64,000 nt of DNA, taken from contig NC_080671.1 in NCBI RefSeq assembly GCF_030247195.1, positions 87,852,370 through 87,916,369 on the forward strand, written 5' to 3'. The position numbers and the translations under genes are program-made. Numbering within the stretch: position 1 is the first letter of the stretch; each line of letters opens with the position of its first letter. Source of the DNA: Topomyia yanbarensis. Taxonomy: Eukaryota; Arthropoda; Insecta; Diptera; Culicidae. The notes under the pieces are model-generated. The model was given only the letters and a program-made list of their open reading frames with translations. It was not told where the DNA came from and did no database searches. Shown piece by piece: positions 22,791 to 39,081 of the stretch.

Positions 22791-24072
22791 TTAACCCCAG
22801 AACGTTGCACTGGGGTAAAAATGTACCCCCGCCTTCTTTGGAGCCGTGTGAAAACGATAATTCGGCATTTACCGACCCTAACCATATTTCCTAGTAAGAG
22901 TAGGAAAAGGTGGTACAGCCAGTTTGCTTATAGCCTTTGTGAAAGCAGGTGTTGGTGCATTTGTACCCCAGTGTATGGTTGCCGTTAGTGTTTCGTTAGG
23001 TTTCGTGCTGTCAGTGGAAATGTGATTCGTGACAATACCAGTTTAAATATTTTTTGTTTTACTACGTAAGCCACACTTAGTATTATATAATCGTTTTTAT
23101 CATTTATTTAATTTATTTTATTTAATATTGAAGCGGAACAAAAAATCGTTCTCATTTTTGCTGATTTTTATTGTTTATTTTTTATAGTTTTTCAAAGCAA
23201 TAGCTCGCAAGTATAATTTGCGCACAATAACTGCTGTAACAGTAACGTTGTGTGTCACCAATGTATTACTGGTCAGAAATGTTTTTTCATTTCAATTTCC
23301 ACCCCATTTCGTGGTATTTTCCAACACACGATTTTCAAACTTTCACTCTTCAAAATGATTGCACTTTTTCAAAAACATCGGAATTCCATTTTATACCGTT
23401 TCAAGACCATTCTTTCAACTTTTGGAATCATTTGATTTTTTTTCAAATCGGTTGGAAATTCACCAAGTTATAGTAATTTTTGTATAAAAAGTCCAAACCG
23501 CGAGTTTTTTTGGTTCAAACCAATTTATGTATCATTCCCTCGGCATGATACTGTACCTTGACGTGGTCCGGGGGCTTTTCCACCAAAGCAGTATTACAGT
23601 GATGATATCACATAGAAAATTGGGATACGATTATTTTATTTTTAGTTAAGCTACATTATGATCAAATTTAGTACTTGGTGACCTTTATTACCCACTTATG
23701 CCATGGTCGAAATAATGTACAATGTGGGTTTGGGGCCAAGTACTCTCTGGAGGCACCTTGGGCTTAGCGACGAGCCTCGACCAGGGACTCTCCTGAATTT
23801 GGACTGTACCATGTCAGGGCTCCCGAAGATGAGAATATACCAAACAATCTTTGACAGCCCTACGCGATAACTCATGCACACCTACGCCCGCGATCTCCGA
23901 AGCACGATAGTACCTCGTTGATAAAATAATCGTGATAGCATTCACAAATTTACAAACGGTAACCCACAGGTGCCGGTGTTCGCGCGGTCACGGGTCGATC
24001 ACGTCCGGAAGTCTGCTCCATGGCTGCACGACTACAGAACCGAAACTATACTCGCGAAGCTGCACACACGCC

Positions 24073-24450
24073 ATCGCACGCGACATACATAGCCCCACGC
24101 GATCGAATGCGCTACCATACAAATGTCTGAGTCCCTCGTCACGAATTGGCAGGGGCGAACATGCAAATGCGATCTTCCACCAATACATCCAAAATTTCGA
24201 ATACGCGAAAGTGGTATGGAAGAACGATAGTGATATGAGCCATACTGCGAAAATTAAGTATCAAATTCACGATCCGCACGCGATCATCTAAGAACACACG
24301 CGAATATGCGAATGGAAACACGGTTTTAAAATCTAATTTATACATGCGAAGTTACATGCACGCTAGCACACGCGACATGCAAACGCCCACGCGATCGAAC
24401 ACGTTAACGGACAAACGCTCGAGCCCCTCGTGATGATGCACGCGATCGTG
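24073..24450 (+). repeat. Internal direct duplication in the retroelement, offset ~292 bp
   Basis: ACGCGACAT...CCACGCGATCGAA...CCCTCGT at about 24079-24140 recurs at about 24371-24432 in the same order. It suggests a tandem duplication of a ~290-bp unit in the element's non-coding part. Confidence 0.55.
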
Positions 24451-24956
24451 ACGTCCCTGTGTTTGCACATGTCTGTACCGTACAACAAATATCATTTAGA
24501 ATCACGACCCGCTGCAATTGATCTCGTCTGCAATTGTAGCGAGTGATTCTGACGGGTAGATCTTCCGACACCCTAGCTCTACAGCTCCAGTAGAACAACT
24601 ATCGGAAAAACATCCACACACTCTTACGCAATTAGTGAGCATCCACGCCAACTTAGACAAGTATGCACCCCTGGATCCGAACGCTATAACTTACACATTC
24701 CATGCACAAACCACCACAGTAGGACTCACAATTAGACATGTACATACATAATCACACGTAATAATTACAGGTATTCGTCTGGCAACCGGGTGAAGTACAT
24801 CTCAAACGCAGAACTTATCATTTCAATGATGGCCCTGGATCTGCGTTGCCTGTGTTCAAGGCACCATAGCTTCGTCCTTCAGGTCAAGGATGAATGAAAC
24901 CCGCTAGCCGCCACCCTCCGCCCAAGCTGCCCATAAAAAGATAAAAACCTGTTTTA

Positions 24957-26021
24957 ATCCACCTAGCGGTGCAATTGTGCCTTTCTCATTTCTCTAAACT
25001 ATGGCACGGAGGCTTTTTATGTTCAACATACTTGTGGAAATGTCCATTACATTCTTAGTACACTTTGCACTTATACACAATGGCCTGCCAGCCACGAACT
25101 TGATGAGCTACGTGTCGACGGTGAAACACTTGAAACAAAAAAATATCATACTCCATTAGCCTAATCAGCATTAGATCAATGTTATCTGCTTGCTAACTCA
25201 TTTTGTCATGCGGGGGTGGGTATGTGAGGAGGACGAAAGTCCCATGAACGAACGACTCCCCAGCTTAAATTGGTATGCTTTGTGATATAGTGGTGGTTTA
25301 AAGATGATGGGGTTGAAAGGGAGGGGTAAGAGGGCTGGATGGGGTGGAGGTCTGAGGGCTGATTTAAAGAGATTTTTAAAGGAGGGGAGTGAACAGTAGA
25401 GGGGGGGGGGGGGTGTAACCCCTCTCCGTAAACCATCAACTACGCCCTGTTAAAATCCAGAAACCTTATGCGAGTCGAAAAAAAAATTTGGCCGGGATTA
25501 GGTTGACGTTTTTCAGAGTGATTGCATAACCTTTCTATATGAGAAAGGCAAAAATGTGCCAAAATCCAAAAAAGTGAATCGTCGTCAAATTTTTTTTCGA
25601 GTTTGCATCAAATCTCGACGTTTCATGTACCTTGAACACATTTTGCATCAAAAATAAAAATTATATTTTTAATTTTTCCTATAGTTTATATGAGAAATTT
25701 CTGTATGGCCGCACTCTGAAACCCGTAATTCCGGAACCAGAATTCCGATCGATCCAAAATTCAATAGCAGCCGATGGGAAGGTTGCACCTTTCATTTGAG
25801 ACTAAGTTTGGGCAAATCGGTCCAGCCATCTCTGAGAAAAATGAGTGACATTATTTGACACATACGCACATACATACACACACACATACACACACATACA
25901 GACTTTTTCCGATCTCGACGAACTGAGTCGAATGGGATATGACACTCGGCCCTCCGGGCCGGGATTAGGTTGACGTTTTTCAGAGTGATTGCATAACCTT
26001 TCTATATGAGAAAGGCAAAAA
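24957..26021 (+). repeat. Common mosquito repeat with TGCCTTTCTCAT / ATGAGAAAGGCA ends
   Basis: Begins CCACCTAGCGGTGCAATTGT then GCCTTTCTCAT; the end module CCGGGATTAGGTTGACG...ATATGAGAAAGGCAAAAA is present twice, at about 25493-25556 and 25963-26021. The second module is preceded by a CA-rich run and CTCGACGAACTGAGTCGAAT...CGGCCCTCCGGGCC. I know this text as a very abundant mosquito repeat. The doubled terminus suggests two tandem or nested copies. Confidence 0.65.
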
Positions 26022-26245
26022 CAATTTATGTATCATTGATTCAATAAATTGCTTACTTTCACTTACACAGATATTTTCGAAATTAAAAAAAGAAGAAAAT
26101 GATGTATTATACATTTCTTTTGTTTGCATTTTTACCTGCGAAAATTGCGATCAAATGCGTGGGGTACATTTATACCCCAGTGCAGCGTTCTAGGGTTGAA
26201 AATGCAAGTGCAACGTTCATTTAGCATAATTTTGAAGTTGTTACG

Positions 26246-29200
26246 TGTAATTGTAATTGTAATTGTAATTGTAATCGCAATTGTAATTGTAATTGTAATT
26301 GTAATTGTAATTGTAATTGTAATTGTAATTGTAATTGTAATTGTAATTGTAATTGTAATTGTAATTGTAATTGTAATTGTAATTGTAATTGTAATTGTAA
26401 TTGTAATTGTAATTGTAATTGTAATTGTAATTGTAATTGTAATTGTAATTGTAATTGTAATTGTAATTGTAATTGTAATTGTAATTGTAATTGTAATTGT
26501 AATTGTAATTGTAATTGTAATTGTAATTGTAATTGTAATTGTAATTGTAATTGTAATTGTAATTGTAATTGTAATTGTAATTGTAATTGTAATTGTAATT
26601 GTAATTGTAATTGTAATTGTAATTGTAATTGTAATTGTAATTGTAATTGTAATTGTAATTGTAATTGTAATTGTAATTGTAATTGTAATTGTAATTGTAA
26701 TTGTAATTGTAATTGTAATTGTAATTGTAATTGTAATTGTAATTGTAATTGTAATTGTAATTGTAATTGTAATTGTAATTGTAATTGTAATTGTAATTGT
26801 AATTGTAATTGTAATTGTAATTGTAATTGTAATTGTAATTGTAATTGTAATTGTAATTGTAATTGTAATTGTAATTGTAATTGTAATTGTAATTGTAATT
26901 GTAATTGTAATTGTAATTGTAATTGTAATTGTAATTGTAATTGTAATTGTAATTGTAATTGTAATTGTAATTGTAATTGTAATTGTAATTGTAATTGTAA
27001 TTGTAATTGTAATTGTAATTGTAATTGTAATTGTAATTGTAATTGTAATTGTAATTGTAATTGTAATTGTAATTGTAATTGTAATTGTAATTGTAATTGT
27101 AATTGTAATTGTAATTGTAATTGTAATTGTAATTGTAATTGTAATTGTAATTGTAATTGTAATTGTAATTGTAATTGTAATTGTAATTGTAATTGTAATT
27201 GTAATTGTAATTGTAATTGTAATTGTAATTGTAATTGTAATTGTAATTGTAATTGTAATTGTAATTGTAATTGTAATTGTAATTGTAATTGTAATTGTAA
27301 TTGTAATTGTAATTGTAATTGTAATTGTAATTGTAATTGTAATTGTAATTGTAATTGTAATTGTAATTGTAATTGTAATTGTAATTGTAATTGTAATTGT
27401 AATTGTAATTGTAATTGTAATTGTAATTGTAATTGTAATTGTAATTGTAATTGTAATTGTAATTGTAATTGTAATTGTAATTGTAATTGTAATTGTAATT
27501 GTAATTGTAATTGTAATTGTAATTGTAATTGTAATTGTAATTGTAATTGTAATTGTAATTGTAATTGTAATTGTAATTGTAATTGTAATTGTAATTGTAA
27601 TTGTAATTGTAATTGTAATTGTAATTGTAATTGTAATTGTAATTGTAATTGTAATTGTAATTGTAATTGTAATTGTAATTGTAATTGTAATTGTAATTGT
27701 AATTGTAATTGTAATTGTAATTGTAATTGTAATTGTAATTGTAATTGTAATTGTAATTGTAATTGTAATTGTAATTGTAATTGTAATTGTAATTGTAATT
27801 GTAATTGTAATTGTAATTGTAATTGTAATTGTAATTGTAATTGTAATTGTAATTGTAATTGTAATTGTAATTGTAATTGTAATTGTAATTGTAATTGTAA
27901 TTGTAATTGTAATTGTAATTGTAATTGTAATTGTAATTGTAATTGTAATTGTAATTGTAATTGTAATTGTAATTGTAATTGTAATTGTAATTGTAATTGT
28001 AATTGTAATTGTAATTGTAATTGTAATTGTAATTGTAATTGTAATTGTAATTGTAATTGTAATTGTAATTGTAATTGTAATTGTAATTGTAATTGTAATT
28101 GTAATTGTAATTGTAATTGTAATTGTAATTGTAATTGTAATTGTAATTGTAATTGTAATTGTAATTGTAATTGTAATTGTAATTGTAATTGTAATTGTAA
28201 TTGTAATTGTAATTGTAATTGTAATTGTAATTGTAATTGTAATTGTAATTGTAATTGTAATTGTAATTGTAATTGTAATTGTAATTGTAATTGTAATTGT
28301 AATTGTAATTGTAATTGTAATTGTAATTGTAATTGTAATTGTAATTGTAATTGTAATTGTAATTGTAATTGTAATTGTAATTGTAATTGTAATTGTAATT
28401 GTAATTGTAATTGTAATTGTAATTGTAATTGTAATTGTAATTGTAATTGTAATTGTAATTGTAATTGTAATTGTAATTGTAATTGTAATTGTAATTGTAA
28501 TTGTAATTGTAATTGTAATTGTAATTGTAATTGTAATTGTAATTGTAATTGTAATTGTAATTGTAATTGTAATTGTAATTGTAATTGTAATTGTAATTGT
28601 AATTGTAATTGTAATTGTAATTGTAATTGTAATTGTAATTGTAATTGTAATTGTAATTGTAATTGTAATTGTAATTGTAATTGTAATTGTAATTGTAATT
28701 GTAATTGTAATTGTAATTGTAATTGTAATTGTAATTGTAATTGTAATTGTAATTGTAATTGTAATTGTAATTGTAATTGTAATTGTAATTGTAATTGTAA
28801 TTGTAATTGTAATTGTAATTGTAATTGTAATTGTAATTGTAATTGTAATTGTAATTGTAATTGTAATTGTAATTGTAATTGTAATTGTAATTGTAATTGT
28901 AATTGTAATTGTAATTGTAATTGTAATTGTAATTGTAATTGTAATTGTAATTGTAATTGTAATTGTAATTGTAATTGTAATTGTAATTGTAATTGTAATT
29001 GTAATTGTAATTGTAATTGTAATTGTAATTGTAATTGTAATTGTAATTGTAATTGTAATTGTAATTGTAATTGTAATTGTAATTGTAATTGTAATTGTAA
29101 TTGTAATTGTAATTGTAATTGTAATTGTAATTGTAATTGTAATTGTAATTGTAATTGTAATTGTAATTGTAATTGTAATTGTAATTGTAATTGTAATTGT

Positions 29201-31038
29201 AATTGTAATTGTAATTGTAATTGTAATTGTAATTGTAATTGTAATTGTAATTGTAATTGTAATTGTAATTGTAATTGTAATTGTAATTGTAATTGTAATT
29301 GTAATTGTAATTGTAATTGTAATTGTAATTGTAATTGTAATTGTAATTGTAATTGTAATTGTAATTGTAATTGTAATTGTAATTGTAATTGTAATTGTAA
29401 TTGTAATTGTAATTGTAATTGTAATTGTAATTGTAATTGTAATTGTAATTGTAATTGTAATTGTAATTGTAATTGTAATTGTAATTGTAATTGTAATTGT
29501 AATTGTAATTGTAATTGTAATTGTAATTGTAATTGTAATTGTAATTGTAATTGTAATTGTAATTGTAATTGTAATTGTAATTGTAATTGTAATTGTAATT
29601 GTAATTGTAATTGTAATTGTAATTGTAATTGTAATTGTAATTGTAATTGTAATTGTAATTGTAATTGTAATTGTAATTGTAATTGTAATTGTAATTGTTA
29701 TTGTTATTGTTATTGTTATTGTTATTGTTATTGTTATTGTTATTGTTATTGTTATTGTTATTGTTATTGTTATTGTTATTGTTATTGTTATTGTTATTGT
29801 TATTGTTATTGTTATTGTTATTGTTATTGTTATTGTTATTGTTATTGTTATTGTTATTGTTATTGTTATTGTTATTGTTATTGTTATTGTTATTGTTATT
29901 GTTATTGTTATTGTTATTGTTATTGTTATTGTTATTGTTATTGTTATTGTTATTGTTATTGTTATTGTTATTGTTATTGTTATTGTTATTGTTATTGTTA
30001 TTGTTATTGTTATTGTTATTGTTATTGTTATTGTTATTGTTATTGTTATTGTTATTGTTATTGTTATTGTTATTGTTATTGTTATTGTTATTGTTATTGT
30101 TATTGTTATTGTTATTGTTATTGTTATTGTTATTGTTATTGTTATTGTTATTGTTATTGTTATTGTTATTGTTATTGTTATTGTTATTGTTATTGTTATT
30201 GTTATTGTTATTGTTATTGTTATTGTTATTGTTATTGTTATTGTTATTGTTATTGTTATTGTTATTGTTATTGTTATTGTTATTGTTATTGTTATTGTTA
30301 TTGTTATTGTTATTGTTATTGTTATTGTTATTGTTATTGTTATTGTTATTGTTATTGTTATTGTTATTGTTATTGTTATTGTTATTGTTATTGTTATTGT
30401 TATTGTTATTGTTATTGTTATTGTTATTGTTATTGTTATTGTTATTGTTATTGTTATTGTTATTGTTATTGTTATTGTTATTGTTATTGTTATTGTTATT
30501 GTTATTGTTATTGTTATTGTTATTGTTATTGTTATTGTTATTGTTATTGTTATTGTTATTGTTATTGTTATTGTTATTGTTATTGTTATTGTTATTGTTA
30601 TTGTTATTGTTATTGTTATTGTTATTGTTATTGTTATTGTTATTGTTATTGTTATTGTTATTGTTATTGTTATTGTTATTGTTATTGTTATTGTTATTGT
30701 TATTGTTATTGTTATTGTTATTGTTATTGTTATTGTTATTGTTATTGTTATTGTTATTGTTATTGTTATTGTTATTGTTATTGTTATTGTTATTGTTATT
30801 GTTATTGTTATTGTTATTGTTATTGTTATTGTTATTGTTATTGTTATTGTTATTGTTATTGTTATTGTTATTGTTATTGTTATTGTTATTGTTATTGTTA
30901 TTGTTATTGTTATTGTTATTGTTATTGTTATTGTTATTGTTATTGTTATTGTTATTGTTATTGTTATTGTTATTGTTATTGTTATTGTTATTGTTATTGT
31001 TATTGTTATTGTTATTGTTATTGTTATTGTTATTGTAA
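26246..31038. repeat. 4.8-kb hexanucleotide array: (TTGTAA)569 then (TTGTTA)223
   Basis: The pure TTGTAA run is 26281-29694 (569 units), preceded by four more units and one variant (TCGCAA at 26275). At 29695 the unit switches sharply to TTGTTA and stays pure to 31032 (223 units), then one TTGTAA closes the array. I saw no other variant unit. The giant Val-Ile, Thr-Ile and poly-Leu frames here are repeat artefacts. Confidence 0.97.
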
Positions 31039-31112
31039 TTTTATTGAAGACGGTATTCTGTTGGTTTACACATATCAGGACAAGGAAATATGCTTTGGAT
31101 ATAAGATACTTG

Positions 31113-31216
31113 ATTAGAGCTGAAGAAAAATCTGTGGTCATGCCTTCTTTCGGAAGGGAAGTAAGCCGTTGGTCCCGGTCCATGTGTTGGGTCGATATCT
31201 AGTCCAGATAGTGGGA
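31113..31216 (+). mobile_element. Fragment of the tRNA-derived SINE seen at 52.0-52.5 kb
   Basis: GAAAAATCTGTGGTCATGCC...GGAAGGGAAGTAA.GCCGTTGGTCC...GTCGATATCTAGTCCAGATAGTG matches the reverse complement of 52350-52465. The tRNA-like head and the tail are missing. Confidence 0.75.
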
Positions 31217-32200
31217 GTCTTCAGGCACGTTGGTCCGATAGCTAGACTTGTCCGATTTGCTTCAAATTTGGTGCAAGTACTCCTGGTGGGACTAGAAATC
31301 GACTAGAGGGTTGGCCGATTGAGTTATCAAAAATTCATTATTTTTCTGGGCAGTCTAATGGCCAATCTAAGATTCTTTGAATGTATTTTCCACTATCGCC
31401 AATTCCGGAAGTCCCAGGCTTCGGTCACATTTCAGAATTAAAGTCACATCGGTTATTCGATGATAACTGAACCGATTTTCATACACCAAGTGTTAAATCG
31501 AAGGTATAATATGCAGTTGGATGCTGCACCCCATATCAACCGCCATCCCCTTATCCCTTAGACCAGGCATCCATCACCCCACCTCCCTCCACAGACCACC
31601 AGCACACCTGCTTTCCTTTTGTTCACCCCGCATAGCAAAAATAAGTTAGACGGTTTCCGACGTATCCTCCCTCCACACATTCATAACAACGACTTCCCCT
31701 TTCCCACTCACTACCCTGCATTCCAAAATATGTTATCATGAAGACAGCATTGAACTCATGCTGATTAAGCTAATCAAATGGCCTGCGTTAAGCCAAACCG
31801 AACTGAGCGCCATATTTTTTTCTGGTATTTTTCACACTAAAATTAATTTTTCGTTAACTTACCATTAATATAGAAAATCAAGAGATTTTTTCTTGCCTTA
31901 AATTACTATTTGAGTTCTAAAAAAGAAACTGATGTGGACGGTTCTTATGGTACATTCGGTGCATTAGCGTTTTTTTGGATATGTATCTCAAAATGGCGCT
32001 TAGTCCTCTTTGGCTTAACACAGGGCAAATATAGCGTCAAAATGCTGCTAATTGGGTTTGTGGCAGTGCGCTGGTCTATACGTGTCAAGTGTAATAAGAA
32101 CATAATAAACATTTCCTTAATTATATTGAACATACCAGCAATTTAATCTTAATTTAGATATATGAGAAAGGTACAAGCACACCACATGGTGGATTTTAAC
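31217..32200 (-). repeat. Inverted relative of the 24.96-26.02 kb repeat
   Basis: The right end ATATGAGAAAGGTAC and ACCACATGGTGGATTTTAAC is the reverse complement of the start motif of the 25-kb repeat. CAGCATTGAACTCATGCTGATTA at about 31747 matches TAATCAGCATTAGATCAATG near 25167 in reverse. Copies of one family thus lie on both sides of the hexamer array in opposite orientation. Confidence 0.55.
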
Positions 32201-32650
32201 TTCTTTTTTTAATTCGTTCGTTTGACATGGCTTGGCGCGTTAGCTTAACTGAGTTGTGGTTCTTTTTCATATTTACAATAGGTACATTAAGCTTATTGGA
32301 TCTTAAACACTTGATTGGTTATCACGTGTGGAGATCCTTTTTCTCCATTTGCAGGATCGCCAGCTTTTGTGTGAGGTAAAGTTAGTCCGCTTTCTCTCAA
32401 GCCCTTGTACTCATTCATGATGGTATCGTTGGTGTATTTTGAGGTTTATTGTTAGGTATTTTTTGGTGCCTTATGGATCCAAATTAAGTATCCGTCTTAT
32501 GAAGCATCTACTTATCCATTGATTGTGCTATTTTTGGTTTGGTGGAACTAGACACAGTCCTTGTTAAGTTGGTACAAGTTGCGTTTGTGATTTAGCTGAA
32601 GATGGTGAAATTTGTATTTCCTTAATTTCTTCCACCCGGGTATTTCATGG
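32200..32650 (-). pseudogene. Degraded non-LTR ORF1 (gag-like) 3' fragment
   Basis: Similar in order and spacing to 62290-62680: CACGTGTGGAGATCC here against TGTGCGCGGAGACC there, and CATGATGGTATCGTT against ACGACAATGTCATCGTT. The 62-kb copy joins a recognisable ORF1, so this is likely the same ORF1 tail on the minus strand. No continuous frame remains. Confidence 0.35.
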
Positions 32651-32914
32651 AATACCGTCCTGTTACATAACTGGCCCGTGGGAATCTGATCTTAATGGGC
32701 GCATATGACATGGTATGTGTAATAATAGATCCTTACGATTTGAAAAAAGATGAACGAAGTATTGAATAAAGCAATATTAAATAAAAGGGGAGAAGTGACG
32801 GAATCGACTTTTTCGTATTGTATTTCGTATAAATTCATACCAAATTTCGCAATTTGCTCTAACGGAATTTGTAGCTACATCAACTTGTCGGTTGTGCCTC
32901 AATAACATTTTCTG
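32651..32914. other. No gene
   Basis: Short AT-rich link between two retroelement fragments of opposite strand. Confidence 0.4.
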
Positions 32915-33625
32915 TTGTACCTCCGGGTGTAAACTTATATACGCTGATGATCTCAAAGTATTTTTGGTGTGCGATCAATAGAGGATTGTATCGAACTACA
33001 GTGATATTTAGATGTTTCTGCTGCTGGCTGTAATCGAAACTTGCTCATCGTAGATAAGGCAGCTTGGGTTAATCTTCCCAGTAACGAAAAACTTCAGGGA
33101 CATATACTGTCTTAAATCGCTTTATTGCGCGTTGGTCCACTCAACGCTATAACATTGTTCTGCTGTTTAGAATCCGCACTACCAGAACGGGATTGACAGA
33201 ATCGAGGCTGTCCAACGCCGGTTCATACGCTTCGCCCTTCGACATCTCCCATGGCGAAACAGATTCGAACTGCCGAGCTATGAAAACCGTTGCCAGTTAA
33301 TACATCTCGATACACGCAGCATTCGGAGGGACTGCTCTCGAACCCTGTTCGTCTCGGATTCTCCGCCAGAATGGATTTCCCTACAAACCTCGGACGTGTG
33401 GATCTTCAAGCTCTACGTAATAACTCTCTTTTGCGAGTTCCGTTTAGGAGAACCAACTATGGCTGGTACCGGACTCCAGCGAATTTTTAGCAGTGGGGCG
33501 ACGGCGTTTGACTTCAACTGGGCACGGAGTTCGATAAAGGCGAAAATATTGGCTATTTTGAAATGTAATTAGTTTAAGCAACCACCATTGGGACCAAGGG
33601 GCCTATTGGTGCAGGTAATAAACAT
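32915..33625 (+). pseudogene. Jockey-type non-LTR retrotransposon, RT C-terminal half and 3' end
   Basis: The RT catalytic box reads LIYADDLKVFL at 32934-32966 (Asp-Asp intact). Further on, in shifting frames, come NGIDRIEAVQRRFIRFALR, LPWRNRFELPSYENRCQL, HLDTRSIRRDCSRTLF and LRNNSLLRVPFRRTNYG, the usual Jockey-clade C-terminal sequence. Stops follow YADD and at least one frameshift separates the blocks. The 3' part ends ACCACCATTGGGACC...AATAAACATAAATT, a typical short tail. A dead, 5'-truncated copy. Confidence 0.8.
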
Positions 33626-37763
<4,138 letters not shown>

Positions 37764-37914
37764 TACTTTTAGGATGATTAATCATTTAAACCATATGAAA
37801 GGACTTTTAATGTCTACAAATTACTCCGAAGACTTCAACAACCCAATTTTAACGATTTGAACGTAATTAATCAATCGCACAATTTTGGCAAAATAATCCA
37901 TTCTGCAATAACAA

Positions 37915-38035
37915 CCCGAGTAGCAATTTGTGTTGCCGCCACTACTTCACAGCCAGTTTGCAACAAATATTCCATACATTTCTTGTTGCAAACTGGTTAT
38001 GAAGCGGTTGTCGAAACAAAAAAATGCAACTCGGG
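37915..38035. mobile_element. 121-bp palindromic MITE, CCCGAGTAGCAA ends
   Basis: The left end CCCGAGTAGCAA matches the right end TTGC-AACTCGGG apart from small gaps (plus-strand text ATGCAACTCGGG). Inside, ACTTCACAGCCAGTTTGCAA pairs with TTGCAAACTGGTTATGAAG, so the whole unit can fold as one imperfect hairpin. Confidence 0.6.
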
Positions 38036-38149
38036 GAGGAACATTGTCAATGTTTTTGAAGGGTGAAGGCTGTCTGCAATTGATTCGTTTCCAAATTTTC
38101 AAGTTTGTGACCTGGTCCTGCTCAACCGGTCAGTAGGTAAGAAACACTG

Positions 38150-38820
38150 GACTACTTTATCAGTAGCATTTAAACTTGAAGTTTCGCCATCTTCCGGTCC
38201 AAACACTGTCCCCTCTGTGATTTTCAAAGCCTTTGGCAAACTTTTCCTCAGTTATGAAAGCTGGCTTCATCTTTTCGGCCTACAAAAAAGAAGATACGAA
38301 GAAAATCGACAACCGTTTGTTTGCTCTATGCGCCATTTCCAAATTCCTCGAGTTAGGTGAGATGCCTAGTATTCCGCAAGGCAGTCACCCTGGACCACAT
38401 TATTTCTTCTTTATTTTAACGATGTAAACTATCAATTGGATGATCACGGTTCAACTTGAACTGTAACGATTTATATAAAGACATTCGACGCATATTGATT
38501 TGGCTTACTCTTCAACGCTTTCTGTCGTTCATTTGAGTGAACTCGCCCAAACCAACCAATGAGCAATAAAACGTAGCCTTATATCTGCTTTACATCTACA
38601 TATAGTGCAGTCTTTAACAGCCGGTAAATCACATACACTAATTTAATGCTGATAAAGCCGAAATATTGTGTTTTTACGATGTAGAGAATGACAGCCTTTT
38701 TTCTACATTACTACTGCTATTTAATTGCAGAAATGTACAAGCCTGTTATTTGCACTACTCATGCTACCAGATAGCTTAGAGTTAGCTGCCTTGTTCCGCA
38801 ACGTTTGCAACGCTTTCTTA
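38150..38820 (+). pseudogene. Jockey-type RT fragment with internal deletion
   Basis: SGPNTVPSVIFKAFGKL, then VMKAGFIFSAYKKEDTKKID and PQGSHPGPHYFFFIL are RT blocks (the last is the PQGS.LGP block). They are too close together, so the part between RT motifs 2 and 4 is deleted. Later, LNADKAEILCF-like text at about 38645 and LIFALLM-like text follow with frameshifts. Strand and clade agree with the 33-kb fragment; it may be another copy of the same family. Confidence 0.65.
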
Positions 38821-38829
38821 TATTGCATA

Positions 38830-38968
38830 TACACTCAGGTTTTTACGCGGTTTTTTTCGCGGTATTTTTCACGCGGTTTTTACGCGGATTTTGAAATTTA
38901 CGCGGTTTTCCTTTACGCGGTTTTCATTTACGCGGCCTGTATCCCCCGCGTAAAAAAAACTGAGTGTA
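38830..38968. mobile_element. ACGCGG-rich foldback MITE, copy 1 (139 bp)
   Basis: Ends TACACTCAGGTTTTTACGCG and CGCGTAAAAAAAACTGAGTGTA are inverted repeats. Between them TTTACGCGG or its close variants occurs about seven times. No coding potential. Confidence 0.75.
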
Positions 38969-39081
38969 TTCGGTATGAATAACAAAAAGGAAGGAATTTT
39001 AAATCTTGTTTGGACTAATAATTTATTCCCATCTAATGATATGTGATTAATATTTCAACCATATCGAAGTTTGGTTCAAAC

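Larger units (their letters stand above)
23537..26021 (+). mobile_element. 2.49-kb retroelement-like insertion with perfect 16-bp target duplication
   Basis: The 16-mer CAATTTATGTATCATT occurs exactly at 23521-23536 and 26022-26037 and brackets the insert, which ends TGAGAAAGGCAAAAA. A long variable-length duplication plus an A-rich 3' end indicates target-primed reverse transcription, so a 5'-truncated non-LTR element or a passenger of one. No intact RT frame is present. The first half is unusually CpG-rich, with many CACGCGAT / ACGCGACAT words. Confidence 0.7.
22795..26195. mobile_element. piggyBac-like TTAA element, host of a 2.5-kb insertion
   Basis: TTAA (22791-22794) precedes CCCCAGAACGTTGCACTGGG; the right end CCCAGTGCAGCGTTCTAGGG is followed by TTGA (26196-26199), one change from TTAA. 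The inverted ends pair over about 36 bp and include the inner GGGGTA...TACCCC palindrome. Without the retroelement insertion the element would be about 0.9 kb and non-autonomous. Another TTTGTACCCCAGTG at about 22957 is either a subterminal copy or the end of a shorter ~190-bp version. Confidence 0.55.

Noticed and set aside
26246..31038. Telomeric repeat array
   Set aside because: The array is internal, with repeats and non-array DNA on both sides, and the unit is not a known telomere repeat; dipterans lack TTAGG-type telomeres.
26124..31202. Very long open frames of Val-Ile and Thr-Ile repeats (about 1,690 codons, both strands) and a 447-codon poly-Leu frame
   Set aside because: They are forced by the stop-free phases of the TTGTAA/TTGTTA hexamer array; there is no start context, no domain and no codon variation.
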